NCBI GenBank assembly: GCA_946612405.1
Contig: CAMOEQ010000001.1
Coordinates: 1-64,000 of the forward strand
Direction: 5' to 3'
DNA: 64,000 nucleotides
Source: an uncultured Erysipelotrichaceae bacterium
Lineage (GTDB): Bacteria; Bacillota_I; Bacilli_A; RFN20; CAG-826
Positions 16,829-26,186 of this stretch are shown piece after piece. Below the pieces are notes generated by a model that was not told the origin of the DNA, searched no databases, and saw only the letters and a list, made by a program, of their open reading frames with translations. The translations under genes and the position numbers were made by a program. Every line of letters begins with the position of its first letter. Within the stretch, counting starts at the first letter, position 1.

Positions 16829-17674
16829 ATGGCCCAATCACTTCATAAAACAAAAAGAAGAATTGCATCTGTTAATTCGACAAAAAAGATAACGAAAGCG
16901 ATGGAACTAGTCGCGACTGTTAAACTTAAAAGGTTTAAAAACGTTATGCTTGAAAACGAAGCATATGCAAATGAACTAGTGAATATAATTCACCATCTTT
17001 TTGAGCACATTGAAAGTGAAGAAAATCCATATTTAATCGAATCAAAATCTAATGTTGATTTATATATTGTCATTTCATCTAATTTAGGATTATGCGCATC
17101 TTATAATAACAACATTTATAACTTTGTTATGAATAATGTTAATAAGGAAAACTCACTCATTATCCCAATTGGTTTTAAAGGTCAAACATTCCTTAAAAGA
17201 GAAAGTTATAACCTTGATGAAAGTTATGTCGATATTAATGAAAGACTACACTATGGCGATATTCGTAAATTAGGACAATATATTACAAAAGAATTTATAA
17301 ATGGAAAATATCGTTCCATCAGATTAATTTATACTCACTATGTGAATTCGCTTAAATTCGTTCCTGAAGAAATGTTTATTTTCCCAATTAAAAAAGTCGA
17401 TGGAAAAACAAATATTGGTTATGAGCCTATCTTTGATCCCGATGCCAAGACCTTGATCGATGAACTCATTCCAATATATGTTGCATCAAATCTTTATCAC
17501 AAAATCATTGAATCGCAAGTATCCGAGCAAGCCAGCCGTAGAACGGCGATGGAAAACGCCAATGATAATGCTGATGAAATTATCGACAAACTTACTCTTG
17601 AATACAACAAAGCTCGTCAAGCGGCTATTACGCAAGAAATCAGCGAAGTTGTATCGGGATCTATTAATAAATAG
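16829..17674 (+). CDS. atpG: F0F1 ATP synthase subunit gamma
   Basis: This 281-residue central stalk subunit has the N-terminal helix KRRIASVNSTKKITKAMELV and the C-terminal signature ASRRTAMENANDNADEIIDKL with LEYNKARQAAITQE, which form the coiled coil inside the alpha-beta ring. It lies 2 nt after atpA with no SD, so it is probably coupled. Confidence 0.95.
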   Translation: MAQSLHKTKRRIASVNSTKKITKAMELVATVKLKRFKNVMLENEAYANELVNIIHHLFEHIESEENPYLIESKSNVDLYIVISSNLGLCASYNNNIYNFVMNNVNKENSLIIPIGFKGQTFLKRESYNLDESYVDINERLHYGDIRKLGQYITKEFINGKYRSIRLIYTHYVNSLKFVPEEMFIFPIKKVDGKTNIGYEPIFDPDAKTLIDELIPIYVASNLYHKIIESQVSEQASRRTAMENANDNADEIIDKLTLEYNKARQAAITQEISEVVSGSINK

Positions 17675-19086
<1,412 letters not shown>

Positions 19087-19087
<1 letters not shown>

Positions 19088-19491
19088 TGTCTTTTAAACT
19101 TGTAATTATTTCACCTAAAGGTGTCTATCTTGATAAAGAGGTAGAATCTTTAAGCGTGAAATTAACAAGTGGTTATCGCACAATTTTATCTCATCATGCT
19201 GATTTAATCGGGGCTTTAGCTTATGCTCCAATGCATTATGTTGAAAATGGTAAAACGTATTTTTACGCCATTCATGGTGGAGCAATATCAATCAAAGATA
19301 ATAAAGTGAACTTAATTGTTAATGCAGTTGAGGCTAAACACGATATTGATATCAACCGTGCTAAGCAGGCAAAAGATAGAGCAGAGAAACGTTTATCTAA
19401 TAAAAAAGATGATATTAATCTCGATGTTAAAAGAGCCGAAGCTGCTCTAGCAAGAGCCATCGCTAGAATAAAGACATATGAAGAAAATTAA
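19087..19491 (+). CDS. atpC: F0F1 ATP synthase subunit epsilon
   Basis: This 134-residue subunit has an N-terminal beta sandwich (FKLVIISPKGVYLDKEVESL, LSHHADLIGAL) and a C-terminal helical pair rich in Lys/Arg/Ala that inhibits ATP hydrolysis in this family. It overlaps atpD by one base and ends the operon; the terminator begins at the last base of its stop. Confidence 0.92.
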
Positions 19492-19517
19492 AGGATGCAA
19501 ATGCATCCTTTTATAAT
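19490..19517. terminator. Bidirectional terminator, atpC / thioredoxin-like lipoprotein
   Basis: AAGGATGC (19491-19498), loop AAAT, GCATCCTT (19503-19510). TTTATAAT follows on plus and TTTAATTTT on minus. It fills the whole 19-bp gap between the converging genes. Confidence 0.85.
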
Positions 19518-20275
19518 ACTTTAGAAATCGTGTCACTATTAGTTTCGCTTGTAACAACAAATTCTAATCTTGAATATTTTCCCTTTGCGCTTTTTCCGCA
19601 TAATTTAAGATGAAGCATACCATCTTCAACATAATTCGAAACTATTACTTTCCGCTTTGATGATTTAACTTTTTCTTCTATTTTGGATTTATATAATTCC
19701 ATTAATAATTGATTTGAGAAATCAAAATATACATAAGCAAATTCTCGATTTATAAAATCAATGTTAAATACATCGCCTTGAGTGTATGAAACATTGCCGA
19801 CTTTATAATGTGAATTCATATAATTGAAAAAGGCATTTTGAGTTTTCATGTAAGAATCTCGATTAACATATTCCACTTCTTTGTTATTAACGATTGCTAA
19901 AGCAGGGAGCGATAATTCGCCATTTTTAAAGAATAAATCTTTATATTTTTCAGATAGTTCATTTAATGCTTCTCGATCTTGACTTTCATCGAATTTATAA
20001 ATTAGCGCTTTTGATTTAATTAAATATTCATCCATTATTGGAGAAAATGTCTCGCAACTAGAACATCCTTTATTAGTGAAATAAACAGCAAAACTCGCAT
20101 TAATTTCTAAATTTGTGGATATTTTATCTACTTCTGGAGCAGCATATTGATTATCTAAATCGGTCAATAAAGCATCGACATTCATTGCTAAAGAAATCTT
20201 ATTTTCCATGCTTGAACATGATGAAACAAACATCAATGTTAAGCTTAGTCCCAATAACGATAATAACTTTTTCAT
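19511..20275 (-). CDS. Thioredoxin-like lipoprotein
   Basis: This 254-residue protein has a lipoprotein signal (LTLMFVSSC, lipidated Cys near residue 20). A thioredoxin-type beta-strand and active site follows: ASFAVYFTNKGCSSCETF near residues 63-80, with CxxC. KYKDLFFKNGELSLPALAIV is consistent with the cis-Pro strand. It probably acts outside the membrane in thiol-disulfide exchange or as a redox chaperone. The C-terminal 90 residues have no clear assignment. Upstream lie overlapping TATAAT/TATTAT boxes and a short AAGAAG-containing leader. Confidence 0.75.
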   Translation of the reverse strand: MKKLLSLLGLSLTLMFVSSCSSMENKISLAMNVDALLTDLDNQYAAPEVDKISTNLEINASFAVYFTNKGCSSCETFSPIMDEYLIKSKALIYKFDESQDREALNELSEKYKDLFFKNGELSLPALAIVNNKEVEYVNRDSYMKTQNAFFNYMNSHYKVGNVSYTQGDVFNIDFINREFAYVYFDFSNQLLMELYKSKIEEKVKSSKRKVIVSNYVEDGMLHLKLCGKSAKGKYSRLEFVVTSETNSDTISKVL

Positions 20276-20369
20276 ACTTCTTAGTGTATAATAGCATTAT
20301 AGATGAAATTTTGTCATTGCTATTTAAAAAACGAATAATATAATTATTTGCTTGTTAGGAGGTTAAACT

Positions 20370-20909
20370 ATGAATTTATGGCATCGTGCTGACCCCACCC
20401 AAATTAAACCCGAGAGTTTTTTAGCTTGTATTGAAATTCCTCAAGGTTCTAAAAATAAATATGAACTTGATAAATATTCAGGAGCTTTAAAACTTGATCG
20501 TATTTTATATACATCAACTCACTACCCACATAACTATGGTTTTATTCCAAGAACATACGCTGATGATGGTGACCCATTAGATGTTTTAGTCATCTGCTCT
20601 GAACCAATCGTTCCCCTTGCTCTTGTTGAATGTTATCCAATTGGAATGCTCGAAATGATCGATAGTGGATCAAAAGACGCGAAGATTATTGCAATTGCTA
20701 AAAATGACCCTGTTTACAATTCGTTTTCTGATATCAAACAAATTCCAAACCATATCCTTCAAGAAATTAAACACTTCTTTGTTGTCTATAAACAACTCGA
20801 AGGAAAAGAAACAATCGTCAATAATATCCGTGGCCGAATGATGGCGATGGATGTTATCAATCAATGTATCGAAGCATATAAAGTTAAATTTAATAGCTTA
20901 GATAAATAA
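20370..20909 (+). CDS. ppa: Inorganic pyrophosphatase (family I)
   Basis: This 179-residue soluble pyrophosphatase hydrolyses PPi to 2 Pi. It has IPQGSKNKYELD, HYPHNYGFIPRTYADDGDPLD (metal-binding Asps of DDGDPLDVLV) and the later DAKIIA block. Length is normal for family I. A strong AGGAGG SD lies upstream. Coexistence with a probable PPi-dependent PFK implies that PPi must be partitioned between hydrolysis and glycolysis. A hairpin terminator follows its stop. Confidence 0.95.
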   Translation: MNLWHRADPTQIKPESFLACIEIPQGSKNKYELDKYSGALKLDRILYTSTHYPHNYGFIPRTYADDGDPLDVLVICSEPIVPLALVECYPIGMLEMIDSGSKDAKIIAIAKNDPVYNSFSDIKQIPNHILQEIKHFFVVYKQLEGKETIVNNIRGRMMAMDVINQCIEAYKVKFNSLDK

Positions 20910-20910
20910 T

Positions 20911-20932
20911 TGGAAGCGCAGCTTCCTTTTTT
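20911..20932 (+). terminator. Terminator between ppa and trmL
   Basis: GGAAGC-GCA-GCTTCC (20912-20926) followed by TTTTTT (20927-20932). It ends only 4 nt before the trmL ATG, so it may also limit trmL expression. Confidence 0.85.
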
Positions 20933-20936
20933 AATT

Positions 20937-21437
20937 ATGATTCATATAATCCTTTATCATCCTGAAATACCACAAAACACCGGAAACATTTTAAGAACCG
21001 CGATGGCAACTAATTCTAAAGTTCACATCATAGGTCCTATTCCTTTTGAATTAAATGATAAAGCTCTTAAAAGATCTGGAATGGATTATTTAAAAGATGC
21101 CGATTATGTCTTATATGCTTCATATGAAGAATTTAATGAAAAATTCAAAGATAAAAATATTTATTATGTAACAAAATATGGCACTCATTTATATTCGGAG
21201 CCATTATTTGAAAATGTCTTAGATGATGTTTACATCATGTTTGGAAGAGAATCAACTGGAATCGATAAAGAAATATTATCTAAAAACAAAGAAAAAACAT
21301 TGCGTATTCCAATGCTTTCTACCGCTCGAAGTTTGAATTTATCAAATGCAGTTGCAATCGTAACTTATGAAGTTTTAAAACAACAAAAGTTTCCTGATTT
21401 AGCAACTTTTGACATGATTAAAAAATATAAAATTTAA
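20937..21437 (+). CDS. trmL: tRNA (cytidine/uridine-2'-O)-methyltransferase TrmL
   Basis: This SPOUT methyltransferase (166 residues from 20937) modifies the wobble base of leucine tRNAs. MIHIILYHPEIPQNTGNILR matches the TrmL N-terminus. The SAM-binding knot shows MFGRESTGID and RIPMLSTARSLNLSNAVAI. A TTG in frame at 20910 would put the terminator inside the gene, so I reject it. The ATG has no SD and lies directly after the terminator T-run. The 3' end overlaps the converging rqcH gene by 4 bp. Confidence 0.88.
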   Translation: MIHIILYHPEIPQNTGNILRTAMATNSKVHIIGPIPFELNDKALKRSGMDYLKDADYVLYASYEEFNEKFKDKNIYYVTKYGTHLYSEPLFENVLDDVYIMFGRESTGIDKEILSKNKEKTLRIPMLSTARSLNLSNAVAIVTYEVLKQQKFPDLATFDMIKKYKI

Positions 21438-22792
21438 TTGCAGCGAACTGCACTTTCAAATAAAGATATTGTTTCCTTACGAATATTGTTGAGCTTAATA
21501 TTAGAATAATTCTTTATTAAAGCTTCACCAAGAACATGTCCTCGTCGGACATTTTTCTTTTTGGTATAAGTAACTTCTCCGGTAGTGGCTCTAGAACATA
21601 AAAGAGCTATTTCGGCTGCTGAAAGTAGTTCGTTTTCGGTTGGCTTTTTATTAGCGATGACTAGATGTGCTCCTGATTTATCTTTGATGTGGAGCCAAGT
21701 AAATTCGCGGTCAATTTTCATAACAAAAGAAAGAAAGTCGTTTTGAGAGGCATTTCTACCAAAATAGATGATTGTTCCATTAAGATTAACCTTCCAAGGA
21801 CGATTAACAATTGTTGGCTTAATTTCTTTCTTCTTTTTAGTATTTGAATAGGTTGAAACTAATTCGTCTTTTTTATGTTCATTCGCCTTATCAAATTCTT
21901 CTTTTATTTCTAAGAATTCTTCCTCTTCTTTTTTGGCGGTTTCAATATTTAATTCCGCCCTCTTAATTGTCTCTTTCGCTTTCCTAACTTTCTTATAAAA
22001 TTGTTGTGCATTTTCGAGTAAAGTTTTTGCAGAATCTAATTCGATATTTTCGTTTTTAAAATTATAAGAATTTTGATGCGATTTTAAGTCTAAACCCGAA
22101 GCAAAAATATCATCAGCAATTTCTTGATATATAAGAGTTTTGCTGGCGATTTTTATATCATTTTCAATAGCTTTTTGCTTACGAATAGCCCCTTTAATTT
22201 TCGAATCTAAATATTTGTTAAAAGTTGAGTATTTTTCTTTGATTCTTATCTCGTATTCTTCGTTGATTTTTGTTTGTAGCAATTCATCATTAATTTGGAT
22301 TTCGCCATCGATCAATTTTTCATTATCTAATTCAATGAATTTTTGACCTTTTTGTAAGTTGCGATTTTTGTTAGAAAAATAAGCATCAAATATATTTTTA
22401 TTTTCATCTAAAATAATAAGATTGGGTTGGCTTGGAATTAGTTCAACAATCAGATCAAAATCAACAAAATTATCTAGTGAAAACATCTTTAATTTAATTA
22501 TTAAATCGTTATTCGATAACTCAATATCTTTAATCTGAGTTTTTCCAAAATGCTTTCGATATCTTAATAGAAACGAATTTTCAAAACTAGAGAAAAATAA
22601 ATCATTGCTTCCTTTGAATAGAATAGGCATTTTTGGATTTAGATCGATTATTAGAACTTCTTTCGATTTTTCCATAAAAGGAAAGACAATTGTTTTATTG
22701 TTTAAAAGAAGTGGTGAATATAATTTTTCATCAATGATTTCATCACGTAATTTTTGAATGTAATTTTGATATGAAGAATGTGATAAACGCAT
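21434..22792 (-). CDS. rqcH: RqcH/NFACT family protein, shortened
   Basis: This 452-residue protein belongs to the NFACT family (RqcH/Rqc2, older name FbpA), which binds stalled 50S subunits and recruits Ala-tRNA for C-terminal alanine tailing. The NFACT-N part is at 1-180, a coiled coil at about 185-310, and the NFACT-R domain (RPWKVNLNGTIIYFGRNASQ, then WLHIKDKSGAHLVI) at about 335-445. It is about 100 residues shorter than Bacillus RqcH. At the DR motif essential for tailing I read D96-L97, so the Arg is missing. Its ATG is 6 nt from a TATAAT box with no SD. Confidence 0.8.
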   Translation of the reverse strand: MRLSHSSYQNYIQKLRDEIIDEKLYSPLLLNNKTIVFPFMEKSKEVLIIDLNPKMPILFKGSNDLFFSSFENSFLLRYRKHFGKTQIKDIELSNNDLIIKLKMFSLDNFVDFDLIVELIPSQPNLIILDENKNIFDAYFSNKNRNLQKGQKFIELDNEKLIDGEIQINDELLQTKINEEYEIRIKEKYSTFNKYLDSKIKGAIRKQKAIENDIKIASKTLIYQEIADDIFASGLDLKSHQNSYNFKNENIELDSAKTLLENAQQFYKKVRKAKETIKRAELNIETAKKEEEEFLEIKEEFDKANEHKKDELVSTYSNTKKKKEIKPTIVNRPWKVNLNGTIIYFGRNASQNDFLSFVMKIDREFTWLHIKDKSGAHLVIANKKPTENELLSAAEIALLCSRATTGEVTYTKKKNVRRGHVLGEALIKNYSNIKLNNIRKETISLFESAVRCN

Positions 22793-22798
22793 AAAATC

Positions 22799-22827
22799 AT
22801 TATAAAGATATCCTAATTCTCAAGCAA
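22799..22827 (-). promoter_or_regulatory. rqcH promoter (leaderless)
   Basis: On the minus strand TTGCTT (22827-22822), a 17-bp spacer and perfect TATAAT (22804-22799), with GATTTT and then the ATG at 22792. The -35 is weak but the -10 and spacing are good. Confidence 0.55.
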
Positions 22828-22851
22828 TTATATTGTTGTTTAATTATGTAA

Positions 22852-22880
22852 TTGATAAGCTTGGAAGTTTTATTTATAAT
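22852..22880 (+). promoter_or_regulatory. gmk promoter (leaderless)
   Basis: TTGATA (22852-22857), a 17-bp spacer and TATAAT (22875-22880). The gmk ATG is at 22888, 7 nt after the -10 box, and the gap is only A/T. This is the clearest predicted leaderless start in the window. Confidence 0.75.
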
Positions 22881-22887
22881 AAAAAAT

Positions 22888-23451
22888 ATGAAACGTGGAT
22901 TACTAATTATTATGTCTGGCCCTAGCGGAGTTGGTAAGGGCACCATTAGAGAAAAACTAATGGAAGATAAATCACTCAACCTATTTTATAGTGTCTCAAT
23001 GACAACTCGAGCTCCTCGCCCTGGAGAAGTCAATGGACGCGAATATTATTTTGTTAGCAAAGAAGAATTTCAAAAAAATATTGATAATGGAAATCTTTTA
23101 GAATGGGCTGAATTTGTTGGAAATAGATATGGCACTCCTAAAGATAAAGTCGAAAAGATGAGAAACGAAGGTAAAAACGTTCTTTTAGAAATTGATGTTA
23201 ATGGAACCAGCCAAGTTCTCTCTAAATTAGATAAAAATGATGTAATTTCTGTTTTTATTGCTCCTCCTTCTATTGAAGAACTTGAAAGAAGACTTAAAGG
23301 TCGTTCAACTGAAAGTGATGAAGTTATTAAAAATAGAGTCGCTCAAGCTGCTCGCGAATTATCCCAAAAAGATAATTATCGATTCGTTGTTATAAATGAT
23401 GATTTAGAACAAGCTGTTGAAGATTTTAGAAAACTAATTATTAATAATTAA
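22888..23451 (+). CDS. gmk: Guanylate kinase
   Basis: This 187-residue enzyme phosphorylates GMP to GDP. MSGPSGVGKGTIREKL gives the P-loop, SVSMTTRAPRPGEVNGREYYFV the GMP-binding region, and LLEWAEFVGNRYGTP the rest of the site. I choose the ATG at 22888 (MKRGLLIIMSG); an upstream in-frame start at 22852 would lie in the promoter -35. No SD is present. The usual rpoZ and coaBC genes that separate gmk from priA in Bacillus are absent. Confidence 0.95.
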   Translation: MKRGLLIIMSGPSGVGKGTIREKLMEDKSLNLFYSVSMTTRAPRPGEVNGREYYFVSKEEFQKNIDNGNLLEWAEFVGNRYGTPKDKVEKMRNEGKNVLLEIDVNGTSQVLSKLDKNDVISVFIAPPSIEELERRLKGRSTESDEVIKNRVAQAARELSQKDNYRFVVINDDLEQAVEDFRKLIINN

Positions 23452-23463
23452 GGAAATTAGGGC

Positions 23464-25659
23464 ATGAAGTTGCTTGAGGTTTTAGTTGAAAGAAAAGCCA
23501 ATACACTTAATCGCCCTTTTTCTTATGTCTATGACTTAGATAAAAATATCGGAGTAGGATTTCGTGTTTTGGTTCCTTTTGCCCATAAAGATATCATTGG
23601 TTATGTAATAGGCGTTAAAGAAGAATATAAATCTCTTGAAGAACTTGAAGAAGAAATGGGCTTTAGAATTGATAAAGTCAAAGACGTTTTAGATGAAAAA
23701 CCGTTGTTAAATGAGGAATTATTGCAGTTATCTAATGAAATTGCTGATCATTATTTAGCACCTTTAATAAGCGTTCTTCAAACGATGCTCCCTTCTTCGC
23801 TTAAACCAGCATCGTCGGCTTTAAAAGGGCCAAAGATTGCTTATGACATTTATGTCAAATTAATTAATGATACCGAAGAAGGATTAACTCCAAAACAAAT
23901 TGAACTCGTTAGACTTCTTAGACATAGTGGTCGCATTTTAAAAAAAGACTGTAAATCTCCTTCAATAGTTCAAAAATTATATGAAAAGAAAATCATTGAT
24001 TTTGAAAAAGAAGAAAAAGTTCGTTTAGAAATTCCTGAATATAAAAAAGAACATAAACGTAATTTAACTGATGAGCAAAAAGTAGCGGTGCAATCTATTT
24101 TAGCAACCGATAAGACTGTCACTCTTTTAGAAGGCGTAACTGGTTCAGGTAAAACGGAAGTTTATTTAACTTTATCTGAAAAGGTATTAGCAAGCGGTAG
24201 AAACGTTTTGATGCTTGTTCCTGAAATATCTTTAACTCCTGTAATGGTCGAATATTTCCAAAGAAGATTCTCTGGTGATGTTGCAATATTACATAGTGAA
24301 TTAACTCCAGCTGAAAAATATGATGAATATCGTCGTATCTCACGTGGAGATTGCCATGTTGTGGTTGGTGCACGTAGTGCAATATTTGCTCCATTAAGTA
24401 ACATTGGCTTAATTATTTTAGATGAAGAACATACCGAATCTTATAAACAAGACTCACTTCCTTTTTATCATGCTAGAGAAGTGGCGATTATGAGGGCTAA
24501 ACATTTTAATTCAAAAGTCATCTTAGGAAGCGCAACTCCATCTTTAGAATCAAAAGCCAGGGCTATGAAAGGTGTTTATCATTACGCTTCTCTTCCAAAT
24601 CGAATCAATAAACAAGAGCTCCCAAAAACAACTATTGTTGATATGTCGAAAGCTTATTCATTTTCTCGAGACTCATCGATGTTTTCTAAATATCTAATTG
24701 AACAATTAAGAGGAGTTTTAGAAAGAAAAGAACAAGCAATTCTATTAATTAATAGAAGAGGGCATTCTGGTTATATTACTTGTCGTAGTTGCGGTCATAT
24801 TATTAAATGTCCAAATTGTGGAATTGCTTTAACTTATCACCGTGAAGATAACATGCTTAAATGTCATCATTGCGGACACGTTGAATTAAATGTTGAAACT
24901 TGTCCTGAATGCGGATCAAAATATTTATCTCGTTCAGGTTTTGGTACCGAAAGAATCGTTGATGAAGTTGTAAAACTTTTCCCAAATGCTCGCGTCCTTA
25001 GACTTGATAGCGATGTTGGAGAAGTTCGCAATAATATCGCTAAAACTATTGAAGCTTTTGCTAATCAAGAAGCCGACATATTAGTTGGCACCCAAATGAT
25101 TGCTAAAGGCCATGATTTTCCCAATGTCACTTTAGTAGGCATTGTTTTAGCAGATATTGGTCTATCCTTACCATCTTTTAGATCAACCGAAAGAGCCTTC
25201 CAACTTATAACTCAAGCCGTTGGTCGAAGTGGTAGGGCTGATAAAGAAGGACAAGCAATCATTCAAACATTCAATCCTTATCACTATGCAATTCGTTTAG
25301 GAAGCAAACAAGATTATGCTGCTTTCTTTAACAAAGAAATGTCAGTGAGAAAAATATCACAATATCCACCTTATACATTTTTAACAAGTTTAGAAATAAT
25401 TGGCAAAAACGAAGAAATAGTTTCCGATATCATTTCAAAGATTTGTCGTGATATCCTCGATCAAAATTTTGAAAATGTTTCAGTTTTAGGCCCTGTTGAG
25501 CCGTTTATCGCATATGAGAATAATAATTATCACCGAATTATATTAATAAAATATAAAAATTATGATAAAATCAACGACTATCTAAAGAAGGTACTTGAAT
25601 CACTTAAAAATAAATCGCAAATCAACGTTAAAGTTAATGTTGATCCATATGATTTCTAG
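23464..25659 (+). CDS. priA: Primosomal helicase PriA
   Basis: This 731-residue replication-restart helicase has an N-terminal 3'-DNA-binding domain (about 1-110), a helicase core with Walker A GVTGSGKTEVY, DEEH box (LIILDEEHTESYKQD), GSATPS, and the C-terminal helicase lobe. The cysteine block CRSCGHIIKCPNCG...CHHCG...CPECG binds two zinc ions. VGTQMIAKGHDFPNV and AVGRSGRADKEG are motifs V and VI. Length is slightly below the Bacillus enzyme. It is followed 11 nt later by a small His-rich gene. Confidence 0.97.
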   Translation: MKLLEVLVERKANTLNRPFSYVYDLDKNIGVGFRVLVPFAHKDIIGYVIGVKEEYKSLEELEEEMGFRIDKVKDVLDEKPLLNEELLQLSNEIADHYLAPLISVLQTMLPSSLKPASSALKGPKIAYDIYVKLINDTEEGLTPKQIELVRLLRHSGRILKKDCKSPSIVQKLYEKKIIDFEKEEKVRLEIPEYKKEHKRNLTDEQKVAVQSILATDKTVTLLEGVTGSGKTEVYLTLSEKVLASGRNVLMLVPEISLTPVMVEYFQRRFSGDVAILHSELTPAEKYDEYRRISRGDCHVVVGARSAIFAPLSNIGLIILDEEHTESYKQDSLPFYHAREVAIMRAKHFNSKVILGSATPSLESKARAMKGVYHYASLPNRINKQELPKTTIVDMSKAYSFSRDSSMFSKYLIEQLRGVLERKEQAILLINRRGHSGYITCRSCGHIIKCPNCGIALTYHREDNMLKCHHCGHVELNVETCPECGSKYLSRSGFGTERIVDEVVKLFPNARVLRLDSDVGEVRNNIAKTIEAFANQEADILVGTQMIAKGHDFPNVTLVGIVLADIGLSLPSFRSTERAFQLITQAVGRSGRADKEGQAIIQTFNPYHYAIRLGSKQDYAAFFNKEMSVRKISQYPPYTFLTSLEIIGKNEEIVSDIISKICRDILDQNFENVSVLGPVEPFIAYENNNYHRIILIKYKNYDKINDYLKKVLESLKNKSQINVKVNVDPYDF

Positions 25660-25670
25660 GAGGCAAATAT

Positions 25671-26186
25671 ATGGTAACAATTTCTATTTATGGATTAGAT
25701 CAATATACAGTTGGTCATTATTCAAAAGAACACACTAAAAATTTAGCAAACTTACTTGAAGTAAATGAAGATGATTTATCATTTTATTCTCCAGATGCTT
25801 TAGTTTTTCATAACGGAGTAGAACAAACAAGCTGGAACGCTATTGTTAAAGTTAATGCTCCTGAAGCTTGTGAAGCTAATGAAGCAAAGGTTGCTAAATA
25901 TCTACTTGAGACCTTGAAAGAATTCTCAATTAATTTACAACTTGAATTCTATTATTATCATCGTCATCATCATTATGAACACATCAACAAAGATTATCCT
26001 CGCTTTATAAAAGAAGATAATATCGTCGATGTTGAAGATGAAGAATATCAAGAAGGCGATGAACTTTATGAAGGAAATATTTTTGAAAACTTCGAAGAAA
26101 AACTTGCCGAAGCCGCGAATTTAAGAAAGGAAGAACATCATCACGATCACGAATGTGATTGCGATCATGATCATCATAAACATTAA
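25671..26186 (+). CDS. Small protein with acidic and His-rich C-terminus
   Basis: This 171-residue protein is unassigned. Residues 1-115 form a compact alpha/beta region (ISIYGLDQY, DDLSFYSPDALVFHNG, NAIVKVNAP) with faint likeness to DUF1904/MIF-type folds, which I hold only weakly. Residues 115-150 are acidic, and the last 20 alternate His, Asp and Cys (HHHDHECDCDHDHHKH), with another HRHHHYEH cluster near 98. These look like a metal reservoir or chaperone tail (Ni, Zn or Co). It has an AGGAGG SD and occupies the def-fmt position of the Bacillus priA cluster. Its stop overlaps the next start by one base. Confidence 0.55.
   Translation: MVTISIYGLDQYTVGHYSKEHTKNLANLLEVNEDDLSFYSPDALVFHNGVEQTSWNAIVKVNAPEACEANEAKVAKYLLETLKEFSINLQLEFYYYHRHHHYEHINKDYPRFIKEDNIVDVEDEEYQEGDELYEGNIFENFEEKLAEAANLRKEEHHHDHECDCDHDHHKH

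Noticed and set aside
20910..20936. TTG start for trmL at 20910
   Set aside because: It would translate through the terminator hairpin, and the family N-terminus fits the ATG at 20937.
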